Below are positions 17,850-26,037 of a DNA stretch of 64,000 nucleotides, piece by piece. A model generated the notes under the pieces. It worked only from the letters and a program-made list of their open reading frames with translations, searched no databases and was not told the origin of the DNA. Origin of the DNA: Aquipluma nitroreducens (GTDB taxonomy: Bacteria; Bacteroidota; Bacteroidia; Bacteroidales; Prolixibacteraceae); the NCBI RefSeq assembly GCF_009689585.1, contig NZ_AP018694.1:806001-870000 (forward strand), written 5' to 3'. Within the stretch, counting starts at the first letter, position 1; every line of letters begins with the position of its first letter. The position numbers and the translations under genes were made by a program.

Positions 17850-18407
17850 ATGTCAGATAAACAAATTATTACTCCAACTGTAGCAGAAATGCCAGAAGGA
17901 ATTACCGGCCAGGGATATTTTGCTACTTCATTTGATAAAGCAGTTGGACTAGCACGTAAAAACTCACTTTGGCCACTCCCTTTTGCAACTTCATGTTGTG
18001 GAATTGAATTTATGGCGACCATGGCTTCTACCTACGATTTAGCCCGGTTTGGTTCCGAACGATTAAGTTTTTCGCCCCGTCAAAGCGATTTGTTAATGGT
18101 GATGGGAACTGTGGCAAAGAAAATGGGACCTGTGTTACGCGAAGTTTATATCCAAATGGCCGAGCCCAAATGGGTTATTGCTGTTGGTGCCTGCGCTTCG
18201 AGCGGTGGCATATTCGATACATACAGCGTACTGCAAGGAATCGACCGTATCATTCCGGTTGATGTTTATGTGCCCGGCTGTCCGCCTCGCCCCGAACAAA
18301 TCATCGATGGAATTCTAAAGATTCAGGAACTGGTAGGTAACGAATCGCTTCGCAGAAGAAATTCTGAAGCCTACAACGATTTAATGAAAAAATACAACAT
18401 GGAATAG
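17850..18407 (+). CDS. nuoB: NADH-quinone oxidoreductase subunit B
   Basis: NuoB carries iron-sulfur cluster N2, the last electron carrier before quinone. The 185-residue product has the expected ligands: the adjacent pair Cys49-Cys50 (TSCCGIEF), Cys115 (VGACASSGG) and Cys144 (VPGCPPRPE). The length is normal. Together with NuoD it forms the quinone pocket. Confidence 0.96.
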   Translation: MSDKQIITPTVAEMPEGITGQGYFATSFDKAVGLARKNSLWPLPFATSCCGIEFMATMASTYDLARFGSERLSFSPRQSDLLMVMGTVAKKMGPVLREVYIQMAEPKWVIAVGACASSGGIFDTYSVLQGIDRIIPVDVYVPGCPPRPEQIIDGILKIQELVGNESLRRRNSEAYNDLMKKYNME

Positions 18408-18483
18408 GCTTTCATGGATTTGAAATTGATAAAGTCCAACAAGAAAATATTCAGTAAACACTGAAACATTAAAAATCAAAATT

Positions 18484-18993
18484 GTGTATCCGATTAACCC
18501 CGAAAGAGACCATTTAGTAGTTAGTAAATTGAGCAATCGGTTTGGCAGTGCGATTGAATCGCATGAAGTATTGAGTGATATGCTTTGCATCACGGCTCAA
18601 AAAGAGCTTATTCCAAGTATCTTTTTATTTCTTCGTGACGATCTGGAACTTCAGTACAACTTTCTAACTACACTATGCGGAATGCATTACCCGGAAACAG
18701 AACAACTGGGAGTAGTTTATCACGTACAGAGTTTTGTCAACAACCATCGGATTCGGATTAAAACAGTTACTGAACTAAAAGAACCTAATATACCTACCAT
18801 TACCACTATTTGGCCGGCAGCTAACTGGATGGAACGTGAAGCCTATGATTTTTTCGGGATATTGTTTGAAGGGCATCCAAATCTGAAACGAATTTTAAAC
18901 ATGGACGAGATGACCGGGTTCCCTTTACGGAAAGAGTTTCCGCTTGAAGACCAAACCAGGGAAGACAAGAACGACAGCATGTTTGGACGTTAA
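18484..18993 (+). CDS. nuoC: NADH-quinone oxidoreductase subunit C
   Basis: NuoC is the 30-kDa peripheral subunit that braces NuoB and NuoD. The 169-residue product has the family signature WPAANWMEREAYDFFGI and FEGHPNLKRILNMDE, then the ending FPLRKEFPLED. The start is a GTG at 18484. C and D are separate genes here, unlike the fused NuoCD of enterics. The 76-base gap from nuoB and the 87-base gap to nuoD are unusual for a tight operon. The latter holds repeat sequence. Confidence 0.92.
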   Translation: MYPINPERDHLVVSKLSNRFGSAIESHEVLSDMLCITAQKELIPSIFLFLRDDLELQYNFLTTLCGMHYPETEQLGVVYHVQSFVNNHRIRIKTVTELKEPNIPTITTIWPAANWMEREAYDFFGILFEGHPNLKRILNMDEMTGFPLRKEFPLEDQTREDKNDSMFGR

Positions 18994-19003
18994 TGAGATA
19001 TAA

Positions 19004-19078
19004 ATTATAAGTTATGAATGATGAGTTGTGATTGTTTGAAAAACTTCCGACTCGTGACTTCAAACTTCTGACTTTAAT
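19004..19078. repeat. Solo repeat arm between nuoC and nuoD
   Basis: TTATAAGTTATGAATGATGAG (landmark, starting near 19005) closely matches the left arm of the four-helix-bundle element at 25629-25660. It is followed by a second degenerate array of the type ACTTCnGACT (AACTTCCGACTCGTGACTT, then CAAACTTCTGACTT). No gene lies between. Confidence 0.6.
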
Positions 19079-19080
19079 AT

Positions 19081-20316
19081 ATGGCACAGAATTTCACTAC
19101 AGGTTATTGGGCTAAAGATATAGTAACTACTGAAGAGCCGAAGGAATACAACACGCTGAATGTCGGACCTACACATCCGGCAACGCATGGTGTATTCCAG
19201 AATGTGATGCTGATGGATGGCGAATTCATTGTCAGTACTGAACAAACCATTGGATACATTCACCGCGCTTTTGAAAAAATAGCCGAGCACCGTCCTTTTT
19301 ACCAGATCACACCGCTAACTGACAGACTGAACTATTGTTCCTCTCCGTTGAATAACATGGGCTGGCATATGACTGTCGAAAAATTACTCGGCATTGAAAC
19401 ACCAAAACGTGTCGATTACCTTCGGATAATTGTCATGGAGTTGGCTCGTATTGCCGACCATTTGGTTTGCAACACCGTTATTGGTGTTGACAGTGGCGCC
19501 CTCACCGGGTTTACTTACTTGTTTCAGGACAGGGAATTCATTTACGAAATTTACGAAGAAATATGTGGTTCGCGGTTGACCACCAACATGGGACGGATTG
19601 GAGGATTCGAGCGTAATTTCAGTGAAAAAGCATGGGATAAAATACGTTATTTCCTGAAAACGTACCCAGCCCATCTTCAGGAATTTGAAAACCTGCTTGC
19701 CCGAAACCGTATTTTCATGGATCGTACCATCAATGTTGGCGCATTTTCGGCTGATCGGGCTTTGGCATACGGATTTACCGGTCCAAATCTTCGTGCCTGC
19801 GGTGTTGACTATGATGTTCGGGTGATGAATCCGTATTGTTCGTACGACGAATTCGACTTTATTGTGCCAATCGGTCAAAGTGGCGACACTTACGATCGGT
19901 TTATGGTGCGTCAGGAAGAAATGAAACAAAGTTTATCCATCATAGAGCAGGCTTTGGCCAAACTCGATCAAATGGACGACAAAGAAACCTATTTTGCTGC
20001 CGATCCGCGTTTTGTTTTGCCACCTAAAGAGAAAGTTTACAACAACATGGAAGCGCTCATCTGGCATTTCAAAATTGTAATGGGCGAAACCGATATTCCG
20101 GCAGGAGAAGTTTACCATTGTATTGAAGCAGCCAACGGCGAACTGGGTTTTTACCTGATTAGCGATGGCGGCCGCACTCCTTCCCGATTGCATTTCCGCA
20201 GACCCTGTTTTATCTATTACCAGGCTTATCCTGAAATGGTAACCGGAAACATGTTGTCGGATGCTGTAATCACGCTGAGTTCGATGAACGTAATTGCCGG
20301 GGAGCTGGATGCCTAG
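19081..20316 (+). CDS. nuoD: NADH-quinone oxidoreductase subunit D
   Basis: NuoD is the 49-kDa peripheral subunit that builds most of the quinone-binding site. The 411-residue product has NVGPTHPATHGVFQ near the start, then HRAFEKIAEHRPFYQITPLTDR (split landmark). The C-terminal segment is GRTPSRLHFRRPCF, ending AGELDA. As in other complex I subunits, the hydrogenase-type nickel cysteines are absent. The ATG directly follows the repeat sequence at 19004-19078. Confidence 0.96.
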   Translation: MAQNFTTGYWAKDIVTTEEPKEYNTLNVGPTHPATHGVFQNVMLMDGEFIVSTEQTIGYIHRAFEKIAEHRPFYQITPLTDRLNYCSSPLNNMGWHMTVEKLLGIETPKRVDYLRIIVMELARIADHLVCNTVIGVDSGALTGFTYLFQDREFIYEIYEEICGSRLTTNMGRIGGFERNFSEKAWDKIRYFLKTYPAHLQEFENLLARNRIFMDRTINVGAFSADRALAYGFTGPNLRACGVDYDVRVMNPYCSYDEFDFIVPIGQSGDTYDRFMVRQEEMKQSLSIIEQALAKLDQMDDKETYFAADPRFVLPPKEKVYNNMEALIWHFKIVMGETDIPAGEVYHCIEAANGELGFYLISDGGRTPSRLHFRRPCFIYYQAYPEMVTGNMLSDAVITLSSMNVIAGELDA

Positions 20317-20629
20317 AGCACTGGACGAGGAGCATGGAGTCGGGAGACAGAAGTATCGCTTCCTGAACTTGTCAAAGGGAAGGGAGAAAAAAGTCATCAG
20401 TCATTAGAAAAAACAGCTCCAGAGGAGCGAAATATTTATAGAAATAAGATTTCAGTTGATTCGAATCGTCCGCGAGATGCAATATATCAAAGCATTAGCC
20501 ACCTTTCGGACGAAATGGAAAAGATTAAGAAAAAAGAAAAAAAAAGGAAGACAGGGAGACGGGAGACAAGAAAAACCTTAGTGAACTTTGTGCGTTCTTC
20601 GTGTCCTTTGTGGTTAAAAAAATATATAA
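20317..20629. repeat. Mosaic of repeat modules between nuoD and nuoE
   Basis: This 313-base gap has no credible gene. It contains tandem GGGAGAC-type heptamers (near 20340 and 20550). A half copy of the GTCATCAGTCATT repeat lies at 20382-20410. A compact hairpin GCTCC-AGA-GGAGC (20416-20428) is followed by GAAATATTTATAGAAA. A CTTTGTG array lies at 20577-20616 with a unit of about 10-11 bases. Several unrelated modules have accumulated at one site within the operon. Confidence 0.6.
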
Positions 20630-21163
20630 ATGCAGAACACAAAAAATACAACTGAATTCAATAGCGAGACGCTCGAACTAGTGAACAAGATCATCCGGCG
20701 TTATCCGAAAGGCAGGCAAAAATCGGCTTTACTGCCGGTATTGCACATTGCTCAATCGGAAAATAGCGGATGGCTCAGTTCCGAAGTGATGGATTATGTG
20801 GCTTCGCTGCTCGAAATTCAACCCATCGAAGTGTACGAAGTCGCTTCGTTTTACAGCATGTTCAACCTTCAGCCGGTTGGAAACTGTGTCATTGAAGTTT
20901 GCCAGACCGGCCCTTGCTGGTTAAAAGGTTCAGAAGAACTGCTTGCACATTTTGAAAAGAAGCTTGGCATCAAACCAGGAGAAACAACTGCCGATGGCCG
21001 CTTCACCATCAAAACTGTTGAGTGTCTTGCTGCCTGTGGAAATGCGCCGGTCATTCAGGTTGGAACGGAGTACCACGAAAACATGACCAACGAAAAAGCA
21101 GACGAACTGCTGAGCAAATGGACGGCTGAAAATAAATGTTCGCACACCAATCCATACCTGTAA
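20630..21163 (+). CDS. nuoE: NADH-quinone oxidoreductase subunit E
   Basis: NuoE is the thioredoxin-like 24-kDa subunit with the [2Fe-2S] cluster N1a. The 177-residue product shows the four ligands as C-x4-C (VCQTGPCWL) and C-x3-C (ECLAACGNAP). VYEVASFYSMF in the N-terminal half is typical. It ends 2 bases before the nuoF start, after a repeat-rich gap upstream. Confidence 0.95.
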   Translation: MQNTKNTTEFNSETLELVNKIIRRYPKGRQKSALLPVLHIAQSENSGWLSSEVMDYVASLLEIQPIEVYEVASFYSMFNLQPVGNCVIEVCQTGPCWLKGSEELLAHFEKKLGIKPGETTADGRFTIKTVECLAACGNAPVIQVGTEYHENMTNEKADELLSKWTAENKCSHTNPYL

Positions 21164-21165
21164 CC

Positions 21166-22473
21166 ATGGCACAGCAAATACTACTCAACAACATAAAGGT
21201 TCCCGGATTGGCCAGTTTCGACGTTTACCGCAAACTGGGCGGTTATACGTCGGTTGAAAAAACGTTGAAAAACTTTACTCCTGATGAAGTAACCGCCGAA
21301 GTAAAAAAATCGGGTCTGCGAGGTCGCGGGGGTGCTGGTTTTCCGGCAGGAATGAAATGGGGATTTATCGATAAAAGCACAAATAACCCAAGATATTTCG
21401 TTTGCAATTTCGACGAAAGTGAACCCGGAACATTTAAAGACAGGCACATTGGCCAACTGAACCCGCATCAGCTCATCGAAGGAATGATTTTGGGCTCATA
21501 CGCTTTGGGCGCCCGCACTTCGTACATTTACATTCGCGGCGAACTGTTTTACGTGCTTCGGATCATCGAAAAAGCCATCGAAGAAGCCTATGCGAATGGC
21601 TTTTTAGGCGAAAATATTTTAGGCAGCGGATATTCGCTCGACCTGTATTGCCAACCCGGTGGCGGCGCTTACATTTGCGGGGAAGAAACTGCACTCATCG
21701 AATCGCTCGAAGGGAAACGCGGTAATCCACGCATCAAGCCACCATTCCCGGCCATTGTCGGTTTATACGACTGCCCAACGGTGGTCAATAATGTGGAAAC
21801 CATTTCGGCTCTTCCGTGGATCATGAATAACGGCGCCGATGCCTATTCCGCAATCGGTATTGCCAACAGCAAAGGAACCAAACTGATTTCGGCTTGTGGT
21901 CACATCAACAAACCAGGCATTTACGAGATCGAACTCGGGCTTCCGGTTGAAGAATTCATATACAGCGATCAATATTGCGGGGGTATACGGAATGGAAACA
22001 AACTGAAAGCGGTTGTCGCCGGAGGTTCTTCGGTACCGATTCTTCCTGCCGAACTGATCCTGAAAACGGCCAAAGGCGAACCACGTCTGATGAGCTACGA
22101 ATCGCTGGCCGAAGGAGGTTTCGAAACCGGAACCATGCTCGGATCGGGTGGATTCATTGTGATGGACGACACCACTTGCATTGTAAAGAACCTCTTGACC
22201 TTTGCGCGTTTCTACCACCACGAATCGTGCGGACAATGCAGCCCTTGCCGCGAAGGTACCGGCTGGATGGAAAAAATATTGCAACGAATCGAAGACGGCC
22301 GTGGAACGATGAAAGACATCGATTTACTGGTTGGTATTTCGAAACACATAGAAGGAAATACGATTTGTCCGCTTGGCGATGCTGCTGCATGGCCTGTTGC
22401 GAGTGCAGTCCGCCATTTCCGTCAGGAATTTGAAGATCACGTAAAATTACAGCGATGTCCCTTGTCAAAGTAA
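21166..22473 (+). CDS. nuoF: NADH-quinone oxidoreductase subunit F
   Basis: NuoF binds NADH and FMN and holds cluster N3. The 435-residue product has the FMN loop GRGGAGFPAGMKWG near residues 52-65, the NADH segment GGGAYICGEETALIESLEG and the N3 ligands ESCGQCSPCREG with a fourth Cys in NTICPLGDA. I start it at the ATG at 21166 (MAQQILL), directly after nuoE. An in-frame ATG at 21136 lies inside nuoE and is less likely. It overlaps nuoG by 19 bases. Confidence 0.95.
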   Translation: MAQQILLNNIKVPGLASFDVYRKLGGYTSVEKTLKNFTPDEVTAEVKKSGLRGRGGAGFPAGMKWGFIDKSTNNPRYFVCNFDESEPGTFKDRHIGQLNPHQLIEGMILGSYALGARTSYIYIRGELFYVLRIIEKAIEEAYANGFLGENILGSGYSLDLYCQPGGGAYICGEETALIESLEGKRGNPRIKPPFPAIVGLYDCPTVVNNVETISALPWIMNNGADAYSAIGIANSKGTKLISACGHINKPGIYEIELGLPVEEFIYSDQYCGGIRNGNKLKAVVAGGSSVPILPAELILKTAKGEPRLMSYESLAEGGFETGTMLGSGGFIVMDDTTCIVKNLLTFARFYHHESCGQCSPCREGTGWMEKILQRIEDGRGTMKDIDLLVGISKHIEGNTICPLGDAAAWPVASAVRHFRQEFEDHVKLQRCPLSK

Positions 22474-23408
22474 CGATAGATAATATTGAGGTTGAAGTCG
22501 AATCCGGAACAACCATTCTGAACGCCGCCCGAAAAATTGGCGGTGCTGTGGTTCCGCCAACCATGTGTTACTATTCAAAGCTCGAAGGTAGCGGCGGAAA
22601 ATGCCGTAGCTGTCTGGTTAAAGTAGCACAGGGATCAACAAAAGATCCACGCCCAATGCCTAAACTGGTGGCTTCGTGCCGAACCGCAGTTATGGATGGA
22701 ATGGTGGTACAAAACATTACTTCTCCGGAAGTGATGGAAAACCGTCGTGCAATTACCGAATTCCTGTTGCTCAACCATCCGCTCGATTGCCCCGTTTGCG
22801 ATCAGGCAGGCGAATGCCACCTTCAGGATTTATCGTACGAACATGGATTGGTTGATACCGAAACCGTTGAAGAGCGCCGCACTTTTGCCCCGATTGACAT
22901 CGGCGATAAAATCAAGCTGCACATGAACCGTTGCATCCTTTGCTACCGTTGTGTGATGGTGGCGGATCAGCTGACTGATCAACGGGTTCATGGAGTTCTC
23001 GGGCGTGGCGATCATTCCGAAATCAGCACCCACATTACCAAAGCCATCGACAACGATTTCTCCGGAAACATGATTGATGTTTGTCCGGTTGGCGCGCTCA
23101 CCGATAAAACATTCAGGTTTAAAAGCCGTGTTTGGTTTACCAAACCATTCGATGCCCACCGCGATTGCCCCAAATGTAGTGGGAAAGTGGTCTTGTGGAA
23201 GAAAGGTGATGAAATCCTCAGGGTAACCGGACGAAAAGATAAATACGGCGAACTGGAAGATTTTATTTGCAACGATTGCCGGTTCGAACATAAAGAAAAT
23301 ACGGACTGGACAATTGAAGGGCCAAGAAAAATCGAGCGACATTCGGTCATTTCACAAAATCATTACGAAAAGATATCAAAACCTGAAATTCAGGATAACA
23401 ACAGCTAA
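22455..23408 (+). CDS. nuoG: NADH-quinone oxidoreductase subunit G, short form
   Basis: This 317-residue product corresponds to the N-terminal third of classical NuoG. It has a ferredoxin-like [2Fe-2S] domain (CYYSKLEGSGGKCRSC), the His-Cys3 site HPLDCPVCDQAGECH, and a [4Fe-4S] segment RCILCYRC with CPVGALTDK. A four-cysteine region then follows (DCPKC and ICNDC), resembling the start of the molybdopterin-type domain. The ~500-residue molybdopterin-oxidoreductase-like domain is missing. No frameshift is visible and nuoH follows 8 bases later, so the short form is genuine and, to my knowledge, usual in Bacteroidota. Confidence 0.88.
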   Translation: MSLVKVTIDNIEVEVESGTTILNAARKIGGAVVPPTMCYYSKLEGSGGKCRSCLVKVAQGSTKDPRPMPKLVASCRTAVMDGMVVQNITSPEVMENRRAITEFLLLNHPLDCPVCDQAGECHLQDLSYEHGLVDTETVEERRTFAPIDIGDKIKLHMNRCILCYRCVMVADQLTDQRVHGVLGRGDHSEISTHITKAIDNDFSGNMIDVCPVGALTDKTFRFKSRVWFTKPFDAHRDCPKCSGKVVLWKKGDEILRVTGRKDKYGELEDFICNDCRFEHKENTDWTIEGPRKIERHSVISQNHYEKISKPEIQDNNS

Positions 23409-23416
23409 TTACAATT

Positions 23417-24448
23417 ATGGATTGGACGTTATATATTTATAAAACCATTTTTCTGGTCATCATATTCCTGGTTACGCTTGTTGTAGCCATGTATTCGACC
23501 TATGGCGAACGAAAGGTTGCTGCATTTATGCAAGATCGCCGTGGCCCAAACCGCGCAGGTAAATTCGGTCTTTTGCAACCACTTGCCGATGGGGTTAAAA
23601 TGTTCATGAAAGAAGAAATCATACCAACAACGGCCAATAAAAAGTTATTCATTTTGGGGCCTTCCATTGCCATGACTACTGCCATGCTTACCGGAGTTGT
23701 TATTCCTTGGGGCGGAACTTTAACGATTGGCGGTCGTGAATTTTCGATGCAGATTGCTGATCTGAACATTGGTATTCTTTACGTTTTTGCCATGGTTTCC
23801 ATTGGAGTTTACGGCATCATGATCGGAGGTTGGGCTTCGAATAATAAATACGCGTTACTGGGCTCGATTCGTGCGGCATCGCAGATGATCAGCTACGAAA
23901 TTGCGATGGGATTGTCGATTATTGCACTCATCCTGACAACTGGTTCGCTGAGCCTTAACGATATTGTACAACAACAGCACGGCATGAACTGGAACATTTT
24001 TTACCAGCCACTCGGATTCCTGGTCTTCATTATTTGTGCTTTTGCCGAAACCAACCGGGCGCCGTTCGACCTTCCGGAGTGCGAAACCGAATTGATTGGC
24101 GGCTACCACACCGAATACAGCTCAATGAAACTGGGGTTCTACCTTTTTGCCGAATACATTAACATGTTTATTTCGTCGGCGGTGATTGCTACTTTATATT
24201 TTGGCGGTTACAACATGCCATTTATCGATCAGTTGGGCTTATCGCCAAATCTGGTCACTTTGCTCGGTTCTCTGTTTTTCTTTATGAAAATATTGTTCCT
24301 GATCTTCCTGTTTATGTGGATCAGATGGACTTTACCCCGTTTCAGGTACGACCAGTTGATGAATCTGGGTTGGAAAAAGTTGATGCCCCTGGCTATGTTC
24401 AACATTGTGGCTACCGGTGCTTACTATTATTTCACCGTACTAATTTAA
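23417..24448 (+). CDS. nuoH: NADH-quinone oxidoreductase subunit H
   Basis: NuoH is the membrane subunit that joins the peripheral arm to the proton-pumping arm and forms part of the quinone tunnel. The 343-residue product has eight hydrophobic helices. Conserved loops are MQDRRGPNRAGKFGLLQP, and ETNRAPFDLPECETELIGGY followed by HTEYSSMKLG, the acidic loop near the quinone site. Length is normal. Confidence 0.96.
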   Translation: MDWTLYIYKTIFLVIIFLVTLVVAMYSTYGERKVAAFMQDRRGPNRAGKFGLLQPLADGVKMFMKEEIIPTTANKKLFILGPSIAMTTAMLTGVVIPWGGTLTIGGREFSMQIADLNIGILYVFAMVSIGVYGIMIGGWASNNKYALLGSIRAASQMISYEIAMGLSIIALILTTGSLSLNDIVQQQHGMNWNIFYQPLGFLVFIICAFAETNRAPFDLPECETELIGGYHTEYSSMKLGFYLFAEYINMFISSAVIATLYFGGYNMPFIDQLGLSPNLVTLLGSLFFFMKILFLIFLFMWIRWTLPRFRYDQLMNLGWKKLMPLAMFNIVATGAYYYFTVLI

Positions 24449-24459
24449 TCCGAAACGCC

Positions 24460-25035
24460 ATGCAAACACTGACAAACAGATCAAAAATGGTTTCAAACAA
24501 GAAGATGACCTTCATGGAAAGGATTTATCTTCCGGCCATTTTTAAAGGCATGTCCATTACCTTAAAGCATTTTTTCAAGAAGAAAGCCACCATAAGTTAT
24601 CCGGAACAGATCCGTGAATTCAGTAAAGTTTACCGCGGTAGGCACGTTTTAAAACGCGACGAAGAAGGACGTGAACGTTGCACTGCTTGCGGATTGTGCG
24701 CCGTTGCCTGTCCGGCTGAAGCAATCACCATGATTGCTGCCGAGCGCAAACCCGGAGAAGAGCATTTGTATCGCGAAGAAAAATACGCCGAAGTGTATGA
24801 AATTAATATGCTTCGTTGCATTTTCTGTGGCGATTGTGAAGAAGCCTGCCCTAAGGAAGCTATTTTCCTGACCGACCGGATTGTTAAATCAGATTACGAA
24901 CGGCTTCCGTTTGTTTACGGCAAAAGCCTTTTGGTTGAGCCGGTTGATCCAAACCTCCGGATAGACATATCAGGAAGGCAAACCGAAAATGTATTGCAAT
25001 TCAAGCAGAACAAACGTTTTGCACACAACAGATAA
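24460..25035 (+). CDS. nuoI: NADH-quinone oxidoreductase subunit I
   Basis: NuoI carries clusters N6a and N6b on two ferredoxin motifs. The 191-residue product shows CTACGLCAVACPAEAI and CIFCGDCEEACPKEAI, two complete 4Fe-4S motifs. A lysine-rich, amphipathic N-terminus (residues 1-45) lies on the membrane. I chose the ATG at 24460 (MQTLTNRSK), 11 bases after nuoH. A longer in-frame start at 24316 is inside nuoH. Confidence 0.94.
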   Translation: MQTLTNRSKMVSNKKMTFMERIYLPAIFKGMSITLKHFFKKKATISYPEQIREFSKVYRGRHVLKRDEEGRERCTACGLCAVACPAEAITMIAAERKPGEEHLYREEKYAEVYEINMLRCIFCGDCEEACPKEAIFLTDRIVKSDYERLPFVYGKSLLVEPVDPNLRIDISGRQTENVLQFKQNKRFAHNR

Positions 25036-25037
25036 AG

Positions 25038-25113
25038 AAGTTCGGAGTGAGCTAGAGTTCGAAGTGTCTGGAGTTTTAACTCCAAACTCTGAAATTTAGG
25101 CACTCTAGGCACT
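25038..25113. repeat. Inverted repeat of the GTTCGAAGTGTCT family between nuoI and nuoJ
   Basis: The arms read AAGTTCGGAGTGAGCTAGAG and, in the other direction, AGTGCCTAGAGTGCCTAAAT. They meet at a perfect palindrome GGAGTT-TT-AACTCC (25070-25083). The segment GAGTTCGAAGTGTCTGGAGTT recurs, slightly changed, between gltB and gltD at 45541-45671. It would fold as a long imperfect hairpin in the nuo transcript. Confidence 0.65.
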
Positions 25114-25133
25114 AAATAAAAAAAGTAAATAAA

Positions 25134-25637
25134 ATGACATTTCTATTTTACCTGCTTTCGGCAATCATGGTTATTAGCGCATTAATGGTTATTTCTACCA
25201 GAAGTCCGATAAACAGTGTTCTTTCACTGATTGTGTGCTTTATCGCCATGGCAGGTCATTACATCTTGCTGAATGCCCAGTTTCTGGCGGTGGTACACTT
25301 AATTGTTTACACGGGAGCTATTATGGTTTTGTTTCTGTTTGTAATCATGCTCCTGAATTTGAACAAAGTAACCATTCCAACAAAAACCTCGGTAACCAGA
25401 ATATCGGCAGTAATAACCGGAGGATTATTTTTTCTGGTTATGGTTGCTGCAACACGACTGACGTTTGAAATACATCCGCGCTACCCGTTTACCAACCAAA
25501 TCGGATTGGTTTCCGAAGTAGGCAAAACATTGTTTAAGGAATTCCTTTTACCCTTTGAAGTATCATCAGTTCTATTTATTTCGGCTATGATTGGTGCAGT
25601 CATGTTTGGCAAAAAAGACGAGACTAAGAAGTTATGA
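25134..25637 (+). CDS. nuoJ: NADH-quinone oxidoreductase subunit J
   Basis: NuoJ is a five-helix membrane subunit of complex I. The 167-residue product has the conserved helix LIVYTGAIMVLFLFVIMLLN (near residues 60-80) that contains the pi-bulge region. Its last two codons and stop (AAG TTA TGA) coincide with the first copy of the AAGTTATGAGTT arm of the following inserted element, so the natural C-terminus may have been altered by a few residues. Confidence 0.94.
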   Translation: MTFLFYLLSAIMVISALMVISTRSPINSVLSLIVCFIAMAGHYILLNAQFLAVVHLIVYTGAIMVLFLFVIMLLNLNKVTIPTKTSVTRISAVITGGLFFLVMVAATRLTFEIHPRYPFTNQIGLVSEVGKTLFKEFLLPFEVSSVLFISAMIGAVMFGKKDETKKL

Positions 25638-26037
25638 GTTATTAATTATAAGTTATGAGTGAGAAGAAAAGCATCATAAAAGATAAGAGTTTTGCTTTTG
25701 CAGTGCGGGCTATCAGGCTTTTTCAATATTTGACCGAAATAAAAAAGGAATATGTGCTGAGCAAGCAATTATTGAGAAGCGGAACGGCTATTGGAGCTTT
25801 AGTTCGTGAAGCACAAAATGCCGAAAGCACCAAAGACTTCATTCATAAGTTGGGCATCGCTCAAAAAGAATGTGACGAAACCATTTACTGGCTCGAATTA
25901 TTGAAAGAAACAGAATACATAAACGATAAAGAATTTGAAAGTATAAACAATGAAGCGAATGAGTTACTGAAGATGCTTCGAAGTGCAATCATCACCTCAA
26001 AGAAAAATTTATAACTCATAACTTAGAACTCATAATT
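25629..26037. mobile_element. Putative minimal element: four-helix-bundle gene flanked by inverted tandem arms
   Basis: The left arm has two copies of AAGTTATGAGT (25629-25639 and 25650-25660). The right arm has two inverted copies, ACTCATAACTT (26014-26024) and AACTCATAATT (26027-26037). The arms enclose a single gene, and the whole unit sits exactly between nuoJ and nuoK, which are normally adjacent. The nuoJ stop lies in the left arm and the nuoK ATG abuts the right arm. The architecture recalls intervening sequences in some 23S rRNA genes. Mobility is inferred, not shown. Confidence 0.5.
25655..26014 (+). CDS. Four-helix-bundle protein (23S rRNA intervening-sequence / S23 family)
   Basis: The 119-residue product matches the S23/IVP-type four-helix-bundle family: an opening FAFAVRAIRLFQYL, the hallmark LSKQLLRSGTAIGALVREAQNAES (split landmark), KLGIAQKECDETIYWLELL and a last helix NEANELLKMLRSAI. 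Homologues are found as the only ORF inside 23S rRNA intervening sequences. The related fold appears in the Avd protein of diversity-generating retroelements. No function is established. It has no known relation to complex I although it would be co-transcribed with it. Its start and stop both touch the flanking arms. Confidence 0.85.
   Translation: MSEKKSIIKDKSFAFAVRAIRLFQYLTEIKKEYVLSKQLLRSGTAIGALVREAQNAESTKDFIHKLGIAQKECDETIYWLELLKETEYINDKEFESINNEANELLKMLRSAIITSKKNL

Noticed and set aside
20525-20550. Poly-A tract as a possible phase-variable site
   Set aside because: It lies in noncoding repeat sequence and does not affect a reading frame.
21136-21165. Upstream in-frame start for nuoF
   Set aside because: Lies inside nuoE. 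The ATG at 21166 directly after the nuoE stop gives the usual N-terminus.
21763-22284. Long minus-strand frames opposite nuoF
   Set aside because: Antisense shadows of a conserved gene, common where third-position GC is raised.
22455-23408. Frameshift or truncation in nuoG
   Set aside because: The next gene starts 8 bases later with no remnant of the missing domain, and the short form is likely normal for the phylum.
24316-24459. Upstream in-frame start for nuoI
   Set aside because: Would overlap 133 bases of nuoH. The ATG at 24460 gives a normal NuoI length.
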